From: an uncultured Pleurocapsa sp.
Lineage (GTDB): Bacteria; Cyanobacteriota; Cyanobacteriia; Cyanobacteriales; Xenococcaceae
Length of the DNA stretch: 11,603 bases
Direction of reading: 5' to 3'
Assembly: GCA_937884735.1 (NCBI GenBank)
Contig: CAKZYI010000106.1
Location: 1-11,603 of the forward strand
Shown: positions 1-5,929 of the stretch, one piece after another
How positions within the stretch are numbered: the first letter of the stretch is position 1
How the letters are laid out: each line of letters begins with the position of its first letter
Made by a program: the position numbers and the translations under genes
Notes under the pieces: generated by a model
The model's input: only the letters and a program-made list of their open reading frames with translations
Told to the model about the DNA's origin: nothing
Database searches by the model: none

Positions 1-666
1 AGAGTGCACTGGCATCCTATCAAGACTAAGAATTGTACCTACTCTACCTTCATCTTTGTATAGACTATTGATCTCTGGAGTGCTAATTTCCAAACCACCC
101 CTTTGCAAACGCTGTGCTTTAATAAGAGGACTAAGGGTGAAAAACAAGTCTTGAAGTACAGGAGCTAGTTTGGCAAACTTTCTACCTGGTTTTTTCTCTT
201 CACTAATCAACGCTTGAGTCTCTTGATAAGTCAGCTGGTGATCGACAGAAATTACCGTTGGCGCGATCGCATATTCAATGATATTGCCTTGAGGTTCAAT
301 AGTAATAGTTACAGAAACTGCAAGGCGATTTTTCCCAGGAATTAACGAACAGAGTTTGCTGACTTTTTCAGGAAACAGAGGCAATACTTGCTTTCTTAGG
401 TTAACCGCTGTACCTCTCTTTCGAGCAATACGATCTAAAGTGCTATCAGTTTCTATGTAGTGAGCCACATCAGTGATGTGTATGCTTAACTGCCAATTCC
501 CTGTTTCTGTTTTTTCTAGAGTAAAAGCATTTTCAACCCAAGGTGTATTTTTAGTGTTTGATTCAGATTCAATACTAAAAGTCATCTTGTCTCGCAAGTC
601 TTGACGCTTTTTAATTTCTGCGGCAGGAATGCGAGCCGTAGGTAATTTAGAAGTGGCATTAATTGC
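1..666 (-). pseudogene. zam: Continuation of the Zam-type frame after the TAG: RNB core, runs off the edge
   Basis: Directly after the TAG, in the same frame, 222 codons stay open to the window edge. They encode recognisable RNB-domain sequence: IPAAEIKKRQDLRDKMTF, then NWQLSIHITDVAHYIETDS (usual form HIADVAHYV), TLDRIARKRGTAV, VLPLFPEKVSKLCSLIPGKNR, VDHQLTYQETQ and LKAQRLQRGG-like sequence (KAQRLQRGGLEI). The region where active RNB nucleases carry the metal-binding Asp cluster (DxxxxxDxDD) instead reads IESESNTKNTPWVENA, with no Asp. The product would therefore be non-catalytic or unusual even if made. The only ATG near the start of this piece is at 585 (DKM), which has no clear ribosome site. 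This piece together with 667-1341 is one gene with a nonsense codon or a sequence error; the 3' end lies outside the window. Confidence 0.75.
263..270. repeat. HIP1 octamer GCGATCGC (first of eight copies)
   Basis: Exact GCGATCGC palindromes occur at 263, 1024, 2278, 3590, 3860, 4783, 8223 and 8465. HIP1 is a highly over-represented octamer in many cyanobacterial genomes. All eight copies fall inside reading frames (Zam-type gene two, 298-residue gene one, beta-CASP gene three, GT39 gene two). None lies in the AT-rich spacers, and none in the antiporter, cyAbrB, Rrf2 or GFA genes. Confidence 0.9.
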
Positions 667-1341
667 CTATTCGGGAAACTCTTGGGGTAAATCGTGCTTA
701 CAAGAAACAATATCAACATCCGCAGCTTCTTCAGCATCACTACCCAAAACTTTGGTTACTCTTCCTAAAGGAGGATGTTGTCCCAGAGGATAGCGTAATA
801 CCGAAACGTGAACCAAATGTTCTAAAGCAGCTTCTAAATCTTGACCATTTTGTTTGAGATCTAATTCAAATAAAAGACGGTCGTCCAAAGGAATAGCGTG
901 ATATTTTTCTTCTTTGTTGGTTACGGTGGCGAGTAGAGAAGGATTAGACCTTTCTAAAATTAACTTTACTTCACCTTCAGGAGAGCGACGACGACTACCT
1001 TCTTTAATAATTTTAACAAAGACGCGATCGCCATTCCATGCATTACTAAGATGACTTTCTCTTACGTAAATATCATCTGCGTTGTCTTCATCCTGAATCG
1101 CAAAGCAAAATCCCTTACTCGAACATCTTAGTTTAGCCTCCACCACATCATCTTCATAAATACGACGATATTTTCCTCTTTCCTTGACTAAAACGCCAAT
1201 TTTTTCTAAAGCATCCAAGGTAATTTGTAGCTTATTAATGCTTTCCTCGTCTTCACAACCGAGTTTTTTTTCTAAATTTTTGCCCGCGACAAGTTTTCCA
1301 TCTACGAACTGAGCAAGTAATGTAGCGATTGAAAATTCCAT
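667..1341 (-). CDS. zam: Zam-type RNB-family protein, N-terminal part ended by an in-frame TAG
   Basis: The 224 codons encode the N-terminal region of a cyanobacterial RNase II/R-like (RNB superfamily) protein. A winged-helix-like start (MEFSIATLLAQF, then LDALEKIGVLVKERGKYRR) is followed by cold-shock/OB-like strands (about 68-115; motifs AKLRCSSKGFCFAIQ, DDIYVRESHLSNAWNGDRV) and a region leading to the RNB core (VHVSVLRYPLGQHPPLGRV). From memory this matches Zam, the acetazolamide-resistance protein of Synechocystis, better than the catalytic RNase II of the same organisms. The ATG is preceded by AAGGA ten bases upstream (1352-1356 on the complement). The frame ends in TAG at 667-669, just before the RNB domain, although family members run to well over 600 residues. 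The same frame continues open to the window edge, so this is half of an interrupted gene. The family call is good; the zam versus other RNB assignment is moderate. Confidence 0.8.
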   Translation of the reverse strand: MEFSIATLLAQFVDGKLVAGKNLEKKLGCEDEESINKLQITLDALEKIGVLVKERGKYRRIYEDDVVEAKLRCSSKGFCFAIQDEDNADDIYVRESHLSNAWNGDRVFVKIIKEGSRRRSPEGEVKLILERSNPSLLATVTNKEEKYHAIPLDDRLLFELDLKQNGQDLEAALEHLVHVSVLRYPLGQHPPLGRVTKVLGSDAEEAADVDIVSCKHDLPQEFPE

Positions 1342-1538
1342 CTAAAAATTATCCTTATCCAATTTTAATTTAATAACAGACGACAGAAGCGAAGATGACT
1401 ATAGTAACTCGTATGATCTCTTTGTACTAGGTAGGTTTTTTCTTTAACCAGGGTATTTTGTCATGAAAACAATAAGTTTCGCAGTTTTAGATCTCCCTGA
1501 AAAGCTGCTAACCTTACTACACAAAAAAGATTCAAATA

Positions 1539-1552
1539 GTTGCTAGCAACTG
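1539..1552. repeat. Perfect 14-bp palindrome AGTTGCTAGCAACT
   Basis: Each half (AGTTGCT and AGCAACT) is the exact reverse complement of the other with no spacer. It lies about 200 bp upstream of the Zam-type gene in a divergent spacer, so a dimeric regulator binding site is possible. No known operator is recognised, and chance cannot be excluded. Confidence 0.45.
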
Positions 1553-1624
1553 CTAAAGTTTTTACTCTGCATTTAACTTATTTTTGATTAGTGTAGTTGT
1601 AAGCTTTGCCATATCCTAACCAGA

Positions 1625-1665
1625 AGTCACCTTACTTTCGTCTCATGGCGGAGTAGTCTGTGACT
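1625..1665. other. Imperfect stem-loop, candidate structured RNA
   Basis: Arms pair in three blocks: AGTCAC (1625-1630) with GTGACT (1660-1665), TTACT (1632-1636) with AGTAG (1652-1656, one G-U pair), and CGTC (1639-1642) with GGCG (1647-1650, one G-U pair). They enclose a TCAT loop with small internal loops. This gives about 15 base pairs in the most GC-rich part of an otherwise AT-rich spacer. A second hairpin follows 31 bases later. No U-tract follows, so a plain terminator is unlikely. Confidence 0.4.
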
Positions 1666-1696
1666 TTAAAGGGTCAGAAAAACAATAGGATTTACT

Positions 1697-1723
1697 GACT
1701 ATAGATTTTAGACTTTTATAGTC
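1697..1723. other. Second stem-loop in the 1342-2097 spacer
   Basis: GACTATA (1697-1703) pairs perfectly with TATAGTC (1717-1723) around a 13-base interior, and one G-U and one A-U pair can extend the stem inward. It could be part of the same transcribed element as 1625-1665, or a regulator site. Confidence 0.35.
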
Positions 1724-2097
1724 CAGTTATTTCTTTCATCAATTAATTGATTATCGATCTAACACTCACCAAAATTACGAGTTATGTTCTAGCCAATATC
1801 AGTATCTATTGTAAATTCTTAGTGCTTATTGGCAAATCTCTTTTTTTACTTTGTTGATTGAATAAGATCTATTTAGTTGTGTTATGTTCTAAATTCCTAA
1901 TTTTCCTACAGGGAAAAAAGAATAGATTTAGGATAAAAATAGACTTACTATTGATTTGACTGGACATAATTAGTGGCATTCAACTTTTTACCGATGTAGA
2001 AAAGATATTAGTATCAATTATTGCGTCTTCAATCAAATTTGAATATTGAGATAGTTGATTTGTATTAAGATTTAAACTAAGAGTACATTAAATCAAG

Positions 2098-2994
2098 ATG
2101 ATATTAGCTAAATTTCGTCAGTATTATCCCCAAGGAAGTTTGGTCAGTGAATTAGTTGATATTGACAGAGGAACATATATTGTCCGAGTATCAATTATAG
2201 TAAATAAGATTGTCTTAACTACTGGTTTGGCAGGAGCAAACAAAGTAGAAATTGCAGAAGATATAGCCAGAGAAAGAGCGATCGCTGCTTTAATGTTAGA
2301 TAACTATGAGACTACTAATCAAAGTGAAGCTAGTAGATCGATTTCCTCTGACCAATCTCAGAATCCAACTCTCACAACCACACCTCAAAAAATACCTTCT
2401 ACTCAAACAGCACCAGTAAATAGTGTCTCCAGTCCCTCCCCGCCAAATAAAACAGGGAGTTATCATAGTCTGGAAGATAATAATGTTGCAAATATCGCTG
2501 ATTATTCCGAAAAAAAAGAAAACCAATCTGATTCCAATGTTTTTACCCCTTTAGAAAAGCAAAAATTATCTGTTGCCAAGCCAACAACCAGTTTAGAACC
2601 TGAAACCAAAATAACTACATCTGACGATGGCACAGTTAAACAAGCAAAAATTGACACAGATAATCAGGCTGTCCCAAATTCAGCCAACTTATTTGAAGGA
2701 ACATCAAATTCAGACATGGCTTTTAATAAAGTTGTGCCAGATAATCCCCATATTGCTCCAGAAACTGTCCCTGCTAGCATTGGTATAGATCGAGCATCAA
2801 GCACCTTAGAAGAAGTTAATTTCAATGAAATAAAACATCAAACCGATCTAGAAATTAAACGACTAGGTTGGACAAAAAATGATGGTAGAGAATTTCTCAA
2901 AAGCCGCTATGGTAAACGAAGTCGTCTTCATCTAACTGACAGCCAGCTGCTAGAGTTTCTTCAGTATTTGGCAAGTCAACCAAATCCTAGTTAA
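2098..2994 (+). CDS. Unrecognised protein with two conserved-looking ends and a long polar linker
   Basis: I cannot name this 298-residue protein. It has three parts. Residues 1-68 form a compact beta-rich unit ending in a helix (FRQYYPQGSLVSEL, YIVRVSIIV, then VEIAEDIARERAIAALML). Residues about 72-240 are a low-complexity Ser/Thr/Pro/Asn/Gln linker. Residues 241-298 are a helical module containing LEIKRLGWTKNDGREFL, YGKRSRLHLTDSQLLEFLQYL. The first unit recalls Rad52/Erf- or dsRBD-like beta-beta-beta-alpha folds, and the C-terminal module recalls the small helical domain at the end of some phage single-strand annealing proteins. That is inference from pattern only. There are no signal peptide, membrane segments or cysteines. 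No strong ribosome site precedes the ATG. An in-frame HIP1 site at 2278 and codon use like its neighbours suggest a resident gene. Confidence 0.8.
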   Translation: MILAKFRQYYPQGSLVSELVDIDRGTYIVRVSIIVNKIVLTTGLAGANKVEIAEDIARERAIAALMLDNYETTNQSEASRSISSDQSQNPTLTTTPQKIPSTQTAPVNSVSSPSPPNKTGSYHSLEDNNVANIADYSEKKENQSDSNVFTPLEKQKLSVAKPTTSLEPETKITTSDDGTVKQAKIDTDNQAVPNSANLFEGTSNSDMAFNKVVPDNPHIAPETVPASIGIDRASSTLEEVNFNEIKHQTDLEIKRLGWTKNDGREFLKSRYGKRSRLHLTDSQLLEFLQYLASQPNPS

Positions 2995-3008
2995 TCGATA
3001 AAAGACTC

Positions 3009-3017
3009 TGATATAAT
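3009..3017 (+). promoter_or_regulatory. Extended -10 element TGATATAAT
   Basis: A perfect TGn-TATAAT extended -10 sits 15 bp after the stop of the 298-residue gene. It would start transcription near 3024 and give the 103-residue gene a leader of about 140 bases. No good -35 is seen, which is tolerated with an extended -10. Confidence 0.45.
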
Positions 3018-3166
3018 CTGCTGTACTTTTGCACTGAGCCAAAAATTATCTACATATTTGTTAACATCATAGTCCAAGAGGAAGATTTACCCTTGTGTCA
3101 TAGAGCGAAAATGACAATAATAGATACTATACATTTTTAAGGAGTTACTCGCAGTAGGAGAAACCC

Positions 3167-3478
3167 ATGCTACACCGCAAGATTTATCAACTCTGTCAAG
3201 ATGGTCGCGAAGTTTGTATTTTCTTGCGGGATCAACAACGGTGGCTCGAAGGAGGGCGCATTGTTGATTTCGAGGGAGATATTGTAACAATTCGCTATGA
3301 AACAGAAGAAGAAGATGAAATTAGTTCCTGGGAAGAAATGGTACGTCTAGAAAGTATTGGTGCTGTCACGCAAAAACTGGCCTCAGTTTCTAAAACAAGC
3401 ACTGAAATTTTAGTTTCTGAAGACTGTCCAGAAGCAGAACAAATTCACCCCCAGTCACCCGAACACAATCCAGAGTAA
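3167..3478 (+). CDS. Small conserved cyanobacterial protein of unknown function
   Basis: This 103-residue protein has a conserved-looking first 70 residues (MLHRKIYQLCQDGREVCIFL, RDQQRWLEGGRIVDFEGDIVTIRY, ETEEEDEISSWEEMVRLESI) and a variable acidic Pro/Gln/Glu-rich tail. I recognise the N-terminal pattern as typical of a widespread uncharacterised cyanobacterial family. The alternating short strands around a GD turn suggest a small SH3/Sm-like beta barrel, which is inference. It is soluble, without a signal peptide. The ATG has a good ribosome site, AGGAG at 3156-3160 with six bases of spacing, and a second AAGGAG lies further up at 3139. An extended -10 at 3009-3017 may drive it. It converges on the beta-CASP gene with only 18 bases between the two stop codons. 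Confidence 0.85.
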   Translation: MLHRKIYQLCQDGREVCIFLRDQQRWLEGGRIVDFEGDIVTIRYETEEEDEISSWEEMVRLESIGAVTQKLASVSKTSTEILVSEDCPEAEQIHPQSPEHNPE

Positions 3479-3502
3479 TTAGTTAATTTACTTTAATTAA
3501 TT
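3477..3502. terminator. AT-only hairpin between convergent genes
   Basis: AATTAGTTAA (3477-3486) pairs with TTAATTAATT (3493-3502) through ten pairs including one G-U, around TTTACT. GTTTTCTTC follows on the plus strand. The stem overlaps the stop codons of both converging genes, which fits a shared terminator, although an AT-only stem is weak. Confidence 0.4.
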
Positions 3503-5146
3503 GTTTTCTTCTATGGCTTCAAAAACAGGACAGTAACCTTCGGGAATTACTTTGAAACCGCATAAAGGAGAGGATCTATTCCAACAACGGCGATCGCTAT
3601 AGTACTTACAGCGATTACAGCAGTCGAGATCGGACGATATCCGAGCCTGACTATTAGCATTTAATAGTTCTCGTTGGGATACACCCTTAATTATTAGCTC
3701 ATTTCCCTGCCAATGAGCCTGGATAATTCCTGTATCTGCAATATTTTGCCAGCGGGAATCGTTACTAATACTATTGGGCAGGTTTATGGCTATCTCTGAT
3801 GCAGTTTCGTTAATTTCTCCTTCGTAGTAAACAGGCTGGAGGGCTTTGGGTTGAACAAAGCGATCGCCTATTGGTAACTCTACCAATATTCCCTGAACTG
3901 GAGAATGTATCTGATAGCGATTTCTTAGCTCTTCTAGACTAGCTAGCTCTAAAAGATAGCTTAGAGAACCATGCACGAAGATAACATGCTGTGGTCGCAA
4001 ATTATGCACCAATTGAGTAGTGTTGCGACCATCGCTATGTTCAGTTAAAAGATAAGTTTCAATCGTTACATAGGAGAGATTTTTGATCAAACTCAAGCTA
4101 GCTGAATCTGGATGCAGATATTCTTGGGGATGTTCTGCTAACAAAATTAACCAATCTTTTTCTCCAGCTAAATAGAGCCAAAGATCGCTTTGATAGTCTA
4201 CTAAGAATATTCCAGACTGCTGACTACTGTTTGAGTTATCAAAATGCTTTAGCCGTCTCATACGAGGACAAATGCGCTCATCCCAAAATAAGGACTGATG
4301 TTTGGCAAAATTCTGCACTGATAAAGGAAACTGGGTTAGTAGCTCCAAATACATATCACATGTAATTGCAACAGATTCATCCACCCAAATATCTAAATCT
4401 CGTCCTGTAAACTGATGATGAGAACGAAGAAGCTTAAGAATTTCTTGTCCCAAACCAATGGGGGGAACAGGCAGTAAGATGTTTCTACCCTCGGCTAGAG
4501 CTTGATTAATTCGCTCCATCAGTTGTTTTTCTTGGAGACGGCGGTGGGGATGGCGTACAGTACCATAGCTCCCTTCTAAAATTAGTACATCAGGAGATAG
4601 TCCCCGCAAATTCTCAATGGACATTCCTTCTACCAATTGAAAGTTAGAAACAGAGAAATCCCCTGTATACATTACCTTATAACTACGCTCTGGGGTAATG
4701 TAAGTAATAATAATTGCTGCTGCTCCTGGTAAATGTCCTGCGGGTACTATTTCTATTTGCAGGTCAGGAGCTACCATCACAGGCGATCGCCAAGATAGAG
4801 TTCTACACCAATCTAGATTGCCCAAATCATTCTCCCTACCCCAGTGAAACGGGAGCAATTTAGATGTTACTTCACTGATGTAAATTGGTAATGTCGAAAA
4901 TCTCCGATGCAGTTGCAATAAACCACGGCAATGATCTACGTGTGCATGGGAGCAAAAGACCAAATCGGCAGGAGGAATATCTCCTTCTAACAAATCTTCC
5001 AAATTTGCCAAACCGCAGTCAAGCATAATGCGATATTTACCAATGTGCAACAGTAAACATACACCTTCATCTTCATGACCTGCTGCATAAACAAAGCAAG
5101 ACAAAGGCAGGGAACTAGATTTAATTTTTCCCTGTCTTTCTTTCAT
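3497..5146 (-). CDS. Beta-CASP metallo-beta-lactamase family nuclease with Cys-rich C-terminus
   Basis: This 549-residue protein is a zinc-dependent hydrolase of the CPSF73/RNase J-like group, probably acting on RNA. Visible motifs (numbered from the chosen ATG): LDCG with Asp43; HAHVDH at 67-72, the zinc motif; AGHLPGA with His138; TGDF with Asp163; beta-CASP motif A as LEGSYG near 191; motif B as TEHSDG near 370; motif C as FVHGS with His392. The metal ligands look complete, so activity is expected. The last 50 residues carry six cysteines (CCxxC, then C, C, C), suggesting an added zinc or iron-sulfur site not found in RNase J. The frame can be extended to a GTG at 5194. I prefer ATG 5146 because GGGG lies eight bases upstream and the extra 16 residues have no domain role. 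The exact substrate is unknown. Confidence 0.88.
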   Translation of the reverse strand: MKERQGKIKSSSLPLSCFVYAAGHEDEGVCLLLHIGKYRIMLDCGLANLEDLLEGDIPPADLVFCSHAHVDHCRGLLQLHRRFSTLPIYISEVTSKLLPFHWGRENDLGNLDWCRTLSWRSPVMVAPDLQIEIVPAGHLPGAAAIIITYITPERSYKVMYTGDFSVSNFQLVEGMSIENLRGLSPDVLILEGSYGTVRHPHRRLQEKQLMERINQALAEGRNILLPVPPIGLGQEILKLLRSHHQFTGRDLDIWVDESVAITCDMYLELLTQFPLSVQNFAKHQSLFWDERICPRMRRLKHFDNSNSSQQSGIFLVDYQSDLWLYLAGEKDWLILLAEHPQEYLHPDSASLSLIKNLSYVTIETYLLTEHSDGRNTTQLVHNLRPQHVIFVHGSLSYLLELASLEELRNRYQIHSPVQGILVELPIGDRFVQPKALQPVYYEGEINETASEIAINLPNSISNDSRWQNIADTGIIQAHWQGNELIIKGVSQRELLNANSQARISSDLDCCNRCKYYSDRRCWNRSSPLCGFKVIPEGYCPVFEAIEENN

Positions 5147-5221
5147 ATAGTTAACCCCTGATAACTCAGACTCACAATAAACAAAATCAGGCACACCAAA
5201 TCCAGTGATTTAGTACCTTTG

Positions 5222-5250
5222 TTTAAAATCTTAAGTTATGAGAGTGACAA
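5222..5250 (-). promoter_or_regulatory. Possible promoter for the beta-CASP gene
   Basis: On the minus strand TTGTCA (5250-5245) and TTTAAA (5227-5222) are separated by 17 bp, a sigma-70-like arrangement. Transcription would begin near 5215, about 70 bases before ATG 5146. The -10 is imperfect and the region is AT-rich, so this is tentative. Confidence 0.33.
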
Positions 5251-5355
5251 AAATTAGCTAAATCTAAAGAGAAATTAAGTTTCGTTAGCTTGATTTAAGA
5301 TGGTAGTGGTTGAAAATTATTTGTTTCAATAGTCAGCTAATACCATGATTTTTCG

Positions 5356-5478
5356 TTAGTGTGCTGAACCATTGCCATCATATTTATCAGTGTCGTAGTA
5401 GCCGCCCTTTGTACCAAAGAACAGACAAGCAACTGTAAAAATTCCAGTTAAAACCAATAAAATTAATTTAACATCCAT
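5356..5478 (-). CDS. ndhP: 40-residue single-span membrane protein, possibly NDH-1 subunit NdhP
   Basis: The frame starts at ATG 5478 and stops with TAA at 5356-5358. It encodes MDVKLILLVLTGIFTVACLF followed by FGTKGGYYDTDKYDGNGSAH. Residues about 4-22 form one hydrophobic span; the rest is a polar tail with GGYYDTDKYDGNG. Length, one N-terminal span and a Gly/Tyr/Asp-rich tail fit the small thylakoid subunits of cyanobacteria. From memory the best fit is NdhP, a roughly 40-residue subunit of the NDH-1 complex in respiration and cyclic electron flow. The coding status is supported by the clean hydrophobic/polar division and by its place between two genes on the same strand; the NdhP name is tentative. 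No strong ribosome site is seen, as often in cyanobacteria. Confidence 0.62.
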   Translation of the reverse strand: MDVKLILLVLTGIFTVACLFFGTKGGYYDTDKYDGNGSAH

Positions 5479-5599
5479 AACTATCTCACATCTTGTTTAG
5501 TAAAATTTCTTTTTCATGATAGTGCGATATACCTAAAGCAATTCTGGAAATAATCTATTAATTAAGAGTAAAACCAAATAAATGATGGAAAATATTAAA

Positions 5600-5929
5600 T
5601 CAAATAGTCTCTTCAACAATTTCAGAAGAGCTTTCTTTCACTGGCGCAGCTAAAGGGATTTCTTCAACTTCGGGAAGTTTTTCTAACAGAAGACGAGAAG
5701 ATTGATTTCCCCCTGAAAGACGCTTTAATAACTTTGGTCTGGGGTCATGAAATAAATAGTGAATTTCATCCCCAACTTGCCATTCTTCTTTCGCCACTGC
5801 CACCTGAAGATTATCATTGCGTTTGACCAACAAAGGTAGCATTTCCCCTGCGCGAATTAATGCCTGTAAATGAGCCAGTTGAAACGAAAATTCCGCTTCT
5901 TTTAAAACGGTCAAGCCTAATTTTATTTG
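5600..5929 (-). pseudogene. C-terminal tail of the antiporter, cut off by an in-frame TGA
   Basis: This is 109 codons in exactly the same frame as the antiporter, beginning straight after its TGA (QIKLGLTVLKEAEFSF, then QLAHLQALIRAGEMLPLLV, LQVAVAKEEWQVGDEIHYLF, HDPRPKLLKRLSGG, RLLLEKLPEVEEI). The GD-x-I-x-YL pattern resembles the end of RCK_C-like regulatory domains, and from memory the same sequence forms the natural C-terminus of cyanobacterial antiporters of this type. There is no ATG at its start; the only start-like codon is a TTG at 5914, with no ribosome site. A separate gene is therefore less likely than a severed tail. Reading through the TGA would give a 640-residue protein. Confidence 0.7.

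Larger units (their letters stand above)
1342..2097. other. 756-bp non-coding spacer with inverted repeats
   Basis: This AT-rich stretch separates the start of the minus-strand Zam-type gene from the start of the plus-strand 298-residue gene, so it must hold divergent promoters and leaders. I find no convincing ORF and no tRNA signature. It contains a 14-bp palindrome (1539-1552), two hairpin-like inverted repeats (1625-1665 and 1697-1723) and a small one (TTTTCC at 1901-1906 with GGAAAA at 1912-1917). A weak promoter-like pair TTGAAT (2039-2044) and TATTAA (2063-2068), 18 bp apart, lies just before the plus-strand gene. Confidence 0.6.

Noticed and set aside
663..857. 64-codon plus-strand frame opposite the Zam-type gene
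   Set aside because: It lies wholly antisense to recognisable RNB-family sequence and its product shows no domain-like pattern.
1463..1540. 25-codon frame starting MKTISFAVLD in the large spacer
   Set aside because: Very short, no suitable ribosome site, no recognisable pattern; such frames occur by chance at this base composition.
5147..5194. GTG start extending the beta-CASP protein by 16 residues
   Set aside because: The ATG at 5146 has a GGGG ribosome-like site at proper distance and the extension adds nothing domain-like; it is not excluded.
5301..5345. Nested inverted repeat TGGTA/TACCA with TTGAAA/TTTCAA
   Set aside because: Short arms separated by unpaired stretches and no T-run; not better than chance in AT-rich DNA.
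5600..5914. Independent 104-codon gene beginning at TTG 5914
   Set aside because: It is in exactly the same frame as the antiporter and reads as its C-terminal region; there is no ribosome site and no ATG.
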